14,936 bases of DNA, taken from IIICB1 sp035968095. Lineage in GTDB: Bacteria; Cyanobacteriota; Cyanobacteriia; Cyanobacteriales; SIO1D9. Below, piece after piece: positions 1 through 7,580 of this stretch (position 1 is the stretch's first letter; each line of letters opens with the position of its first letter). Both the position numbers and the translations under genes were made by a program. Where the stretch lies: the NCBI GenBank assembly GCA_035968095.1, contig JAWQFW010000126.1, positions 1 through 14,936 on the forward strand, written 5' to 3'. The notes under the pieces are model-generated. The model was given only the letters and a program-made list of their open reading frames with translations, did no database searches and was not told where the DNA came from.

Positions 1-17
1 ATTTTATATTTATTCAT

Positions 18-34
18 TCTTAATCTGATTAAGA
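18..34. repeat. 17-bp near-perfect palindrome
   Basis: TCTTAATC, a single T, then GATTAAGA form two perfect 8-bp arms around one base. The symmetry is that of a dimeric regulator operator rather than a terminator, because the loop is too short to fold well as RNA. It lies about 375 bp before the large gene, so it may equally belong to a gene to the left of the window. No regulator is assigned. Confidence 0.4.
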
Positions 35-100
35 TAAATTGTTTTACTGGCAATAATTTTGCAGAAAGGGAATCTTAAAAGCAATTGATGATTGACTGAC

Positions 101-116
101 TGAGTTCATTAACTCA
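101..116. repeat. Small inverted repeat in leader
   Basis: TGAGTT, CATT, AACTCA: a 6-bp stem with a 4-base loop. It could be an operator or a weak hairpin. No T-tract follows, so I do not call it a terminator. Confidence 0.3.
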
Positions 117-236
117 AATTAGTAATTCTAGACAATGAATTTAACGCTTGAGTTAGTTAAGTAAATTGGTAAAGCGATATTGAATTAATTTTGCTTGAAT
201 TAAGCTAGTTTAATCGCTTTGACAAATCATTAGTTT

Positions 237-254
237 CTTGAAGGCATTTTCAAG
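237..254. repeat. Small inverted repeat in leader
   Basis: CTTGAA, GGCATT, TTCAAG: a 6-bp stem with a 6-base loop, 154 bp before the large gene. It may fold in the 5' leader if transcription starts upstream. The function is unknown. Confidence 0.3.
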
Positions 255-407
255 CTTTTATTTCAGCGAAGTTAATTCAACAATCCCTACTGAAAAGTTA
301 ACTTGCTTCACCAAAACATTGTTTAAAAATACTAATTAATAAAACTAAATTGCTGAACTAGGTTGATATGCAAAGTTAAATAGTAACGAGTAAAAAAAAT
401 TAGGAAC

Positions 408-2051
408 ATGGTGCAAATTAACGAAATTCAAGGTTCAGGTCTAACTTCTCCCTTAGTTGGACAAACAGTTACCGAAGTAGTTGGTATAGTTACGGCTGTT
501 GTTGACAACGGTTTTTATTTTCAAGACCCTACACCAGACAATAATCCTGCTAGTTCCGAAGGAATTTTTGTCTTTACAAGTAGCGAACCAACAGTTAGCG
601 TTGGTGACGAGGTAGAAGTAGCAGGAACAGTTACAGAATTTTTTCCTGGTGGTCAAAGTACGGGTAATCTTTCCACTACAGAAATTACTAACCCAACAGT
701 GACTATCTTATCAAGTAATAATTCTTTACCCGACCCGATTTTGATTGGTGGTGAGGGAAGGATACCACCCACAGAAATCATTAACCCAAACGGGATCGAA
801 TTCTATGAAAGTTTAGAAGGAATGTTAGTAACAGTAAATGATGCTGTTGCTGTCAGCCCGACTAATCGTTTTGGGGAAATATTCACTGTTGTGGATAATG
901 GGGAAAATGCGACTGGAATCAGCGATCGCGGTACAATCAATATTAGCCCAGAAGATTTCAACCCCGAACGAGTCCAAATTCAGTTCGATAACGATTTATT
1001 ACCAGATTTCACCCCACAAGTCAACGTCGGAGATATTCTCGGTGACGTTACCGGAGTAGTTAGTTATGCTTTCGGTAACTTTGAAGTTTTAGCCACCGCA
1101 GAATTCACACCTACCGACGCAAATTTAGAACCAGAAACCACCGCTTTAGTAGCAACAGAAACCAAATTAACAGTTGCTACTTATAACGTCCTCAACCTTG
1201 ACCCCAACGACGCTGACGGTGACGAAGATATCGCTGACGGACAGTTTGAAGATATCGCCAATCAGATCGTCATTAACCTCCAAAATCCCGATATTATCGC
1301 CTTACAAGAAATCCAAGACAATAGCGGTTCAACTGACGACGGAACTACTGCTGCTGACGTTAACTTACAAATCCTAACTGATGCAATTGTTGCCGCAGGT
1401 GGAGTTAATTATAGCTTCATCGATGCGCCAACAAATAATAACGAAAACGGCGGACAACCTGGTGGTAATATTCGCGTTGCTTACCTTTATAATCCTGACC
1501 GAGTTGACTTAGTTTCCGGTTCCGTGGAAATCGTTCCCGATAACGATCTCAGTGATGGAGACGCTTTCGAGGACAGCCGCAAATCCTTAGCGGCTACCTT
1601 TGAATTTGCAGGAGAAGAAGTAACAATTATCAACAATCACTTCTCTTCAAAAAGTGGTAGTACCCCTTTATTTAGTACCGAACCGCTAATAAACGGTAGC
1701 GAAGATGAACGCATCGTCCAAGCTGAAGCTGTTAATAGTTATGTTGACGATATTTTAGCAGCAAATGCCGAGGCTAACGTCATTGTTTTAGGTGACTTGA
1801 ACGAATTTGAGTTTGAAACTGCTGTAGAAATTCTTGAAGCTGACATCCTCACTAATTTAACAGAAACGCTACCCGAAGACGAACGTTATAGCTATATTTT
1901 CCAAGGTAACTCTCAGTCACTCGACCACATTTTAGTCAGTAACAATCTCGCTGCAAAAGCTGAGTTTGATGCGGTTCATGTCAATAGCGAATTTCCAGAC
2001 CAAGCTAGCGATCACGATCCCTTAATAGTTAGCTTAAATTTAGTTGAAGAA
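408..2051 (+). other. Domain: OB-like plus ExeM/NucH-type EEP nuclease module
   Basis: Residues 1-235 resemble the N-terminal OB-like region of ExeM-type extracellular nucleases. Residues 254-548 are an endonuclease/exonuclease/phosphatase fold. The expected residues are all present: Asn260 in ATYNV, Glu301 in LQEI, His411 in NNHF, Asp463 and Asn465 in GDLN, Asp506-His507 in LDHI, and the catalytic SDHDP with Asp535-His536. An Asp-rich insert follows strand one (about 264-280) and may bind calcium. Such enzymes cut DNA or RNA with Mg2+. With all catalytic positions intact, I expect this module to be active. Confidence 0.85.
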
Positions 2052-5000
2052 ACTCCTACCTTTACCGCAGTTAACGACGATGATGTCCAGACTTTCATTA
2101 ATACACCCGTAACAATTGATGTTCTAGCAAATGACATTGACGATGATGATGACCCTAGCGATTTGAGAGTAGCTAATATTTTTGGTGTGAACAACGGTAC
2201 TGTCCAAATAAACGAAGACGGAACAATTACGTTCACACCTAATCCTAGTTTCCGAGGGAAAGAAGATTTCAACTATACCTTGACTGATGACGAAGGAAAT
2301 GAAGCCACAGCAAGGGCGATCGTTACAGTTAGCGAAGAAGAAGTTCCTGCCGTTACTTTAGTTGGTTTTGCTTCCTTACCTGCCGATACATTTGCTGACG
2401 GACCTCCGTCTGGAGAGGGAATTTCTACTGATAACAGGTCTGTACCTTTTGATAATCAACCAGTACAAGGATTTAGCGGGGTTCAATTCGCCCCTAACGA
2501 TGATGGTTCTTACTGGTTTCTCTCAGATAATGGTTTCGGAAGTCGTCTGAATAGTGACGATTATTTGTTAAGAATTTATCAAGTAGACCCAGATTTTGCT
2601 GGAACTGAAGATGGTGACGCTAGCGTCGAAGTTGAAGATTTCATTCAACTATCTGACCCGAATAATTTAGTTCCCTTTGAAATTGTCAACGAAGATACTA
2701 GCGATCGCTGGTTGACGGGCGCAGATTTTGATATTGAGTCGATAGTTGTAGCTAAAGATGACTCAATTTGGATCGGTGACGAATTTGGACCATATCTGCT
2801 CCATTTTAATAGCGAAGGAATTTTAATCGATGCGCCAATTCCCACACCAAATATTTTTGAACTCGACACCCTCAACGGTCAAACTCCCCTAGTAATCGGA
2901 CATCGAGGCGCAAGTGGCGACCTTCCTGAACATACTTTAGAAGCTTACGCTTTGGCGATGGAACAAGGGGCAGATTTCATCGAACCAGACTTAGTTTCTA
3001 CTCAAGATGGAGTCTTAATTGCCCGTCATGAACCTTGGTTAGGTGGAACTACTGATGTAGCCGAGAAATTCCCCGATCGCCGAACTAGCAAAGAAGTTGA
3101 TGGAGTCTTGATTGAAAATGAATTCTTCGTTGACGACTTTACTTTAGCTGAAATTAAGCAACTGCGGGCAGTTCAACCACGAGACTTTCGCGACCAATCT
3201 TTTAACGGTTTGTACGAAATTCCTACATTTGAGGAAGTAATCGAACTTGTTCAAGCTTACGAACTAGAAACTGGACGTGAAGTTGGAATTTATCCGGAAA
3301 CTAAACATCCGACTTACTTCGATGAACTAGGGCTGTCTTTAGAAGAAAAGTTGATTCAAACGCTGCAAGATACTGGGTTTACCGACCCCGATCGCATCTT
3401 TATTCAGTCGTTTGAAATTCAAAACTTACTTGAACTGCAAAACGAACTGCTTCCCGCCGCCGGATTAAGCGATTTGCCTCTAGTTCAACTGTTAGGCGAC
3501 TTTACCGAATCTTTTTTACAACCAGATGACAGTTTCTCGCGTCCTTACGATGTTTTCTTCAACTTTAGTCAACCTGGTTTCATTGAAGCAGATGCGCGAG
3601 AAATTTACGGCGATTTGGTAGATTTAGTTGATTTAAACGCTGAAACTGACTACGGCGATTTAGCAAATCCAGAAGTAATTATTAATTTTATCGCCACTTA
3701 CGCCGAAGGCTTAGGTCCTTGGAAAAATAGCTTTTTACTGCGGGAAAGTTTAGACGAACCTGTGGATGGAAATGGTGACGGTGTAGCGGAAATTACGACT
3801 CAGTTGACTGGGGAAGTCTTACCGTTGATAGAATGGGCGCATGATGCGGGTTTGCAGGTACATCCTTATACCTTGCGAAATGAAGAACGCTTCTTGACTT
3901 TAAACGCTGACGGAACACCTCAAACACCAGAGGAAGAATTTGAACAACTGATTGAGTTAGGGGCTGATGGTTTCTTTACCGACTTTCCCGCAACTGGTGA
4001 CGAAGTACGAGACGAAATTACGGGGGATTTTGTGCGATCGCCAGACAATCCCGAAGTTCTCACAGGAAGCGAAGTGGCGAATTTACCTGGTTCTCGCGGC
4101 TTTGAAGGAATGGCGTATAGCCCCGATCGCCAAACTCTCTATCCCCTCCTCGAAGGTCCAGTGACGGGCGATCCGGATAACTCACGACGAATCTACGAAT
4201 TTGACGTAGCTTCAAAAGAATATGTCGGTTTAGTTGGTTTCTATGGAACCGAAGATCCCAGTTACGCGATCGGTGATTTTACGCCAATTAATGACACCGA
4301 ATTCTTAGTAATTGAACGAGACGGCGGACAAGGAGACACTGCTGAGTTCAAGAAAATCTTCAAAATCGATATTTCCGAGATTGATGAAGCTGGTTTCGTC
4401 GCTAAAGAAGAAGTTGTCAACTTATTGCAAATCGCCGATCCTGACGACCTCAACGACGATGGCAGTACCTTTTTTGACTTCCCCTTCGTCACAATTGAAG
4501 ACGTTTTAGTCATCGACGAGAATACAATTTTAGTCGCCAACGACAACAATTATCCTTTCTCGATCGGTCGCGGTCTAGACATCGATAATAACGAAATCAT
4601 CTTGCTGGAATTGGCAGAACCGTTAAATTTAGACCCGCGTCTCGGTTCAGATCCGTTGATATTTGCAGCCGAAAATGATACAGCCCAAACAGCAATTAAC
4701 ACCCCAGTCACAATCGATGTTTTAGCAAATGATAGCGACGACGATGGTGACAATAGCGATTTAGAAATTACCAGTATTTCTGGGAACAATAACGGTACAG
4801 TTGAAATTAATGCAGACGGAACAATTACGTTTACACCTAATCCTGGTTTCAAAGGTAAAGAAGATTTCAACTATGTCCTGACTGATGAGGATGGTAATAC
4901 AGCTACAGGAAGAGTAATTGTTGAAGTTACTAATGATTTACCCACCGAATTTGCTGCTGTAGATGATAACTTCTCTACCACTCCAGGTACTCCGGTAACA

Positions 5001-7406
5001 TTCGATCTTCTCGCGAATGATACTGACGATGATAATGATGATAGCGACTTAGAAATTACCAACATTGTTGGGGTTAGTAATGGTACGGTAGAAATCAACC
5101 CAGACGGGACAATTACGTTCACTCCTAACTCGAATTTCCGGGGGAAAGAAGACTTCTACTATACTCTGACTGATGCAGATGGTAATACAGATACAGGACG
5201 GGCGATCGTTACTGTTAGTGAAGAACAAAACGAAGAATTTACGCTGCAAATTCTCCATACAGCCGACCAAGAAGGCGGTTTACCAGCAATTCAAGATGCG
5301 GTGAACTTTTCGGCGGTTATTGAAGCTTTGGCTGATGATTTTGCGAATACGCTGCGACTTTCTTCGGGAGATATTTATATTCCGGGTCCATTTTTTGCCG
5401 CTAGCGATGTAGTTTTTGGCGAACCGGGAATTGGCGATATTTTAATTAATAACGCCCTTGGTTTCCAAGCTGTTGCTTTTGGTAATCATGAGTTTGATGC
5501 GAATACAGGTGTTGTAAAAACACTCCTCGAAGCTAACTCGGAAATTGATTTAGCTGCTGTGGGTGAACCAGGAGAGTTTCCGACTATTCAAGGGTTAGGA
5601 ACTTATCCGGGAACGGAGTTTCCTTATCTTAGCAGTAACTTGGATTTTGCCCCTGATGAAAATTTAGCTGATTTGGTGGTTGCGGCAGGAGAAGAACCTG
5701 AAGGAAATACGATTACTAAGAGTGTGGTTATTGATGTTAATGGTGAACCGATTGGTGTGGTCGGGGCGACAACACCAACTTTAGAGTCAATTTCTTCTCC
5801 GGGAGATGTGGATGCTTTACCAAATGATGCTGATGATTTTGCTGCTTTAGCGGCAATTATTCAAGCGGAAGTTGATGCTTTGACTGCTGAAGGTATCGAT
5901 AAAATTGTTTTGCTTTCCCACTTCCAACAAATTAGTATTGAACAAGAAGTTGCCGCCCTTTTGGATGATGTGGATATTGTGATTGGAGGTGGTTCTAATA
6001 CTTTACTTGCGAATGAGGACGATCCGTTGCGGGCTGGTGATGAAATTGAGGGACTTTATCCGATCGCTGTAGAATCGGCAGGGGAAACCGTTTATGTCAT
6101 CAATACTGACGGAAATTACCAGTATGTGGGGCGTTTGGCGGTTACTTTTGACGCAAATGGGGTAATTACGGAAATTCTCGACGCAAGTGGGGCTTATGCT
6201 ACTGATGACGCGGGAGTTGACCGAGTTTATGGTACAGATGTTGATGCAAGTGAGGTAGCAAATCCTTTAGTGGTGGAAGTGACTGAGGCGATCGCTGATG
6301 TTGTCCTCGAAAAAGATGGTAACATTTTTGGGCGTACGGAAGTCTTCCTCAATGGTACGCGGGGTGATGTTCGTACTCAAGAAACTAATTTGGGTAATTT
6401 GACTGCGGATGCGAATTTGTTTATCGCCCAAGAGTACGATCCAACTGTGGTGATTTCGATCAAAAATGGTGGAGGAATTCGCGATAATATTGGTCAGGCG
6501 ATCGTTCCTCCTGGTGGTACTTCTGACGATTTGGAGAAAACTTCCCCCGCAGCTAATCCTTTAGTTGGTAAGGAAGAGGGAGATATTTCTCAACTGGATA
6601 TTGAAAACTCGCTGCGTTTCAACAATGAACTCTCGCTGTTAACGGTTACAGTTGAGGAATTGGAACAAATTCTCGAATATGGTGTCTCAGCTACCGAAAC
6701 TGGCGCAACTCCCGGTCAATTTCCCCAAGTTGGAGGTTTGAGTTTCAGCTTCGATCCGGACGGACAAGTAATTGAAATTGACGAGAGTGGTAATATCGTT
6801 ACTGACGGAACTCGCATCCAAAACGTTGCCCTAATCGATGAAGCAGGTGAAGTGGAAACAGTTTTGGTAGAAAATGGCGCGATCGTGGTTGACCCTAGCC
6901 AAGAAATTCGCCTCGTTACCCTTAATTTTCTTGCTGGCGGTGGCGATGGTTATCCTTTTGAGGTTTTTGGTGAAAACCGGGTTGACCTTGTAGAACAGCC
7001 AATTCCTGCCGGATCAACTAATGTTGCTACTTTTGCGGCTAGCGGTACTGAACAAGATGCGTTGGCGGAATATTTGGCGGTTAATTTCCCCTCGGATGAC
7101 GACCCCAATACGCCTGTTTTCGATGTGGAAGATGTTCCACCCGCAGAGGATGAAAGGATTCAGAATTTGAATGCGGTTAGTGAAGATACTGTTCTCGGTA
7201 TCGCTGCGGCTACAAGTTTAGCTGCTGAACCCTTGACAAATGCACAACTTTCTGATTTTGAAGCAAACTCATTGGCTACCGAGATTGTCGAACCGCAACA
7301 ATTGAGTTTCTCTTCAGATAGTTTCTCTGCTGATATTGCCGGATTCGATCCTACATCTTTAGCTGCATTTGATGATAGTTTTAACGGAGATTTAGTAGCA
7401 ATTTAA
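408..7406 (+). CDS. Giant multidomain secreted phosphoesterase (nuclease, phytase-like, GDPD, 5'-nucleotidase)
   Basis: This 2332-residue, Asp/Glu-rich protein joins several phosphoester-hydrolysing modules. In order: OB-like domain (about 1-235), endonuclease/exonuclease/phosphatase (254-548), cadherin-like repeat (552-645), phytase-like propeller (646-815 and 1212-1418) split by a glycerophosphodiesterase (825-1205), two more cadherin-like repeats (1419-1512, 1515-1609), metallophosphatase plus 5'-nucleotidase C domain (1611-2250), and a tail ending in Asp-Leu-Val-Ala-Ile. The start is fixed by an in-frame stop at 384; ATG 408 or GTG 411 is possible, and AGGA at 402-405 is better spaced for 411. 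The N-terminus enters the first domain directly, without a signal peptide, so type I export through the C-terminus is inferred. The likely role is freeing phosphate from DNA, nucleotides and glycerophosphodiesters outside the cell. The domain families are clear; the combined activity is inference. Confidence 0.93.
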   Translation: MVQINEIQGSGLTSPLVGQTVTEVVGIVTAVVDNGFYFQDPTPDNNPASSEGIFVFTSSEPTVSVGDEVEVAGTVTEFFPGGQSTGNLSTTEITNPTVTILSSNNSLPDPILIGGEGRIPPTEIINPNGIEFYESLEGMLVTVNDAVAVSPTNRFGEIFTVVDNGENATGISDRGTINISPEDFNPERVQIQFDNDLLPDFTPQVNVGDILGDVTGVVSYAFGNFEVLATAEFTPTDANLEPETTALVATETKLTVATYNVLNLDPNDADGDEDIADGQFEDIANQIVINLQNPDIIALQEIQDNSGSTDDGTTAADVNLQILTDAIVAAGGVNYSFIDAPTNNNENGGQPGGNIRVAYLYNPDRVDLVSGSVEIVPDNDLSDGDAFEDSRKSLAATFEFAGEEVTIINNHFSSKSGSTPLFSTEPLINGSEDERIVQAEAVNSYVDDILAANAEANVIVLGDLNEFEFETAVEILEADILTNLTETLPEDERYSYIFQGNSQSLDHILVSNNLAAKAEFDAVHVNSEFPDQASDHDPLIVSLNLVEETPTFTAVNDDDVQTFINTPVTIDVLANDIDDDDDPSDLRVANIFGVNNGTVQINEDGTITFTPNPSFRGKEDFNYTLTDDEGNEATARAIVTVSEEEVPAVTLVGFASLPADTFADGPPSGEGISTDNRSVPFDNQPVQGFSGVQFAPNDDGSYWFLSDNGFGSRLNSDDYLLRIYQVDPDFAGTEDGDASVEVEDFIQLSDPNNLVPFEIVNEDTSDRWLTGADFDIESIVVAKDDSIWIGDEFGPYLLHFNSEGILIDAPIPTPNIFELDTLNGQTPLVIGHRGASGDLPEHTLEAYALAMEQGADFIEPDLVSTQDGVLIARHEPWLGGTTDVAEKFPDRRTSKEVDGVLIENEFFVDDFTLAEIKQLRAVQPRDFRDQSFNGLYEIPTFEEVIELVQAYELETGREVGIYPETKHPTYFDELGLSLEEKLIQTLQDTGFTDPDRIFIQSFEIQNLLELQNELLPAAGLSDLPLVQLLGDFTESFLQPDDSFSRPYDVFFNFSQPGFIEADAREIYGDLVDLVDLNAETDYGDLANPEVIINFIATYAEGLGPWKNSFLLRESLDEPVDGNGDGVAEITTQLTGEVLPLIEWAHDAGLQVHPYTLRNEERFLTLNADGTPQTPEEEFEQLIELGADGFFTDFPATGDEVRDEITGDFVRSPDNPEVLTGSEVANLPGSRGFEGMAYSPDRQTLYPLLEGPVTGDPDNSRRIYEFDVASKEYVGLVGFYGTEDPSYAIGDFTPINDTEFLVIERDGGQGDTAEFKKIFKIDISEIDEAGFVAKEEVVNLLQIADPDDLNDDGSTFFDFPFVTIEDVLVIDENTILVANDNNYPFSIGRGLDIDNNEIILLELAEPLNLDPRLGSDPLIFAAENDTAQTAINTPVTIDVLANDSDDDGDNSDLEITSISGNNNGTVEINADGTITFTPNPGFKGKEDFNYVLTDEDGNTATGRVIVEVTNDLPTEFAAVDDNFSTTPGTPVTFDLLANDTDDDNDDSDLEITNIVGVSNGTVEINPDGTITFTPNSNFRGKEDFYYTLTDADGNTDTGRAIVTVSEEQNEEFTLQILHTADQEGGLPAIQDAVNFSAVIEALADDFANTLRLSSGDIYIPGPFFAASDVVFGEPGIGDILINNALGFQAVAFGNHEFDANTGVVKTLLEANSEIDLAAVGEPGEFPTIQGLGTYPGTEFPYLSSNLDFAPDENLADLVVAAGEEPEGNTITKSVVIDVNGEPIGVVGATTPTLESISSPGDVDALPNDADDFAALAAIIQAEVDALTAEGIDKIVLLSHFQQISIEQEVAALLDDVDIVIGGGSNTLLANEDDPLRAGDEIEGLYPIAVESAGETVYVINTDGNYQYVGRLAVTFDANGVITEILDASGAYATDDAGVDRVYGTDVDASEVANPLVVEVTEAIADVVLEKDGNIFGRTEVFLNGTRGDVRTQETNLGNLTADANLFIAQEYDPTVVISIKNGGGIRDNIGQAIVPPGGTSDDLEKTSPAANPLVGKEEGDISQLDIENSLRFNNELSLLTVTVEELEQILEYGVSATETGATPGQFPQVGGLSFSFDPDGQVIEIDESGNIVTDGTRIQNVALIDEAGEVETVLVENGAIVVDPSQEIRLVTLNFLAGGGDGYPFEVFGENRVDLVEQPIPAGSTNVATFAASGTEQDALAEYLAVNFPSDDDPNTPVFDVEDVPPAEDERIQNLNAVSEDTVLGIAAATSLAAEPLTNAQLSDFEANSLATEIVEPQQLSFSSDSFSADIAGFDPTSLAAFDDSFNGDLVAI
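2061..2342 (+). repeat. Domain: cadherin-like repeat 1 (tandem-95 type)
   Basis: Residues 552-645 are a roughly 95-residue beta-sandwich repeat. Its signatures are INTPVTIDVLAND, an Asp cluster (DIDDDDD), DGTITFTPNP and GKEDFNYTLTD. Two more copies lie at residues 1419-1512 and 1515-1609. The repeats probably act as calcium-stiffened spacers between catalytic modules. Confidence 0.85.
2343..2852 (+). other. Domain: phytase-like propeller, first part
   Basis: Residues 646-815 match the first half of the 'esterase-like activity of phytase' family. Landmarks are the GFSGVQF and SDNGFG segments, then LTGADFDIESI and WIGDEFGPYLLHF. In the usual family layout this is followed almost directly by a GFEGMAYSPD block. 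Here that block does not appear until residue 1231, after an inserted enzyme domain. The biochemical activity of the family is poorly defined, so 'phytase-like' is a family label. Confidence 0.75.
2880..4022 (+). other. Domain: glycerophosphodiester phosphodiesterase nested in the propeller
   Basis: Residues 825-1205 are a complete GDPD TIM-barrel. Visible catalytic and metal residues: His832-Arg833 in GHRGA, Glu859 and Asp861 in EPD, His874 in ARHEP, Glu964 and Lys966 in YPETKHP, and the closing DGFFTDFP (1187-1194). GDPDs split glycerophosphodiesters into sn-glycerol-3-phosphate and an alcohol. The inserted segments around 1045-1130 make it longer than a minimal GDPD, as in periplasmic GlpQ-type enzymes. 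All key residues are intact. Confidence 0.85.
4041..4661 (+). other. Domain: phytase-like propeller, second part
   Basis: Residues 1212-1418 resume the phytase-like family exactly where the first part broke off. Landmarks are RGFEGMAYSPD, LEGPVTGD, RRIYEFD, IGDFTPIND, FLVIERDGGQGD, FPFVTIEDVLV and LVANDNNYPFS. Both halves are needed to close the propeller, so the GDPD is most simply read as an insertion into a surface loop. Confidence 0.75.
4662..5234 (+). repeat. Domains: cadherin-like repeats 2 and 3
   Basis: Residues 1419-1512 and 1515-1609 repeat the pattern of the copy at 552-645. They carry VTIDVLAND or VTFDLLAND, Asp clusters DSDDDGD and DTDDDND, DGTITFTPN and GKEDF. The similarity extends to DNA: a segment near 2218-2250 is nearly identical to those near 4816-4850 and 5104-5138, and the repeat 1 and repeat 3 ends (RAIVTVSEE) match closely at about 2310-2340 and 5198-5228. 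This implies duplication or gene conversion within the gene. Confidence 0.85.
5238..7157 (+). other. Domain: metallophosphatase plus 5'-nucleotidase C-terminal domain
   Basis: Residues 1611-1925 are a calcineurin-like phosphoesterase: LHTADQE with Asp1620, SSGD with Asp1655, GNHE with Asn1693-His1694, and LSH with His1838. Compared with UshA, the first-motif His is Glu1622, and the usual GGHSQ is GGGSN (1860-1864), which loses a His ligand. Residues about 1960-2250 are the 5'-nucleotidase C domain, with TNLGNLTADA, NGGGIR (2020-2025) and a NELSLLTVT segment. The family hydrolyses nucleoside mono- and diphosphates. The altered ligands leave the metal use uncertain. Confidence 0.85.
7161..7403 (+). 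other. C-terminal tail with probable type I secretion signal
   Basis: Residues 2252-2332 have no enzyme motif. They are rich in Ser, Ala, Leu and Asp and end in Gly-Asp-Leu-Val-Ala-Ile. An acidic residue followed by several hydrophobic ones at the extreme C-terminus is the known hallmark of many ABC-exported (type I) proteins, such as Erwinia metalloproteases. Together with the missing N-terminal signal peptide, this supports type I export. No GGxGxD RTX nonapeptides are visible, and no exporter genes are in the window. Confidence 0.55.
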
Positions 7407-7443
7407 GCTCTTTTTTGCTCCAATATTTCCGCGATTTTTTATC

Positions 7444-7474
7444 TGTAGAGACGTAGAAAGGTTACGTCTCTACA
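7444..7474. repeat. GTAGAGACGTA palindromic repeat, possible terminator
   Basis: TGTAGAGACGTA at 7444-7455 and TACGTCTCTACA at 7463-7474 form a perfect 12-bp stem around a 7-base loop, 37 bp past the stop of the giant gene. I recognise this core as a common interspersed palindrome in cyanobacterial intergenic DNA. It could terminate the upstream transcript, although no clear T-run follows. Confidence 0.7.
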
Positions 7475-7580
7475 AGTGAATTTAAAATTGAAAGTAAGCT
7501 GTTTAAAGAAATTATGTTTCTCAAATTAAGGGATAAAGCCAAAAATTAATTTCATGAAAAAATGAGCAAGTAAAATCATA

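Larger units (their letters stand above)
1..407. other. A+T-rich gene-free leader upstream of the giant phosphoesterase
   Basis: I see no convincing gene here. The stretch is very A+T-rich and holds several short inverted repeats: 18-34, 101-116 and 237-254. The nonamer TTGAATTAA occurs twice, at 180-188 and 195-203. A TTGACA hexamer at 219-224 could be a -35 element, but no good -10 lies 16-19 bp downstream. I found no clear tandem Pho-box octamers. An in-frame stop at 384-386 rules out an N-terminal extension of the next gene. Confidence 0.6.

Noticed and set aside
219..247. Promoter with TTGACA at 219-224
   Set aside because: The -35 is perfect, but the 15-19 bp downstream offers only sequences like AGGCAT, with no acceptable -10.
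100..330. Pho box upstream of the phosphoesterase gene
   Set aside because: Several TTAA-containing stretches (such as GTTAACTT near 297 and the reverse of 140-172) recall cyanobacterial Pho-box octamers. I found no pair with the expected 3-base spacing and good matches in both halves.
4262..4870. Antisense open frames inside the giant gene
   Set aside because: They mirror the Asp/Glu-rich coding strand, giving Ser/Leu/Val-rich peptides without motifs, and lie within strongly conserved domains.
408..7406. RTX calcium-binding nonapeptide repeats in the giant protein
   Set aside because: Asp/Gly-rich runs occur (DGDNSD, DGNGDGV), but no repeated GGxGxDxUx pattern is present; they belong to cadherin-like repeats and loops.
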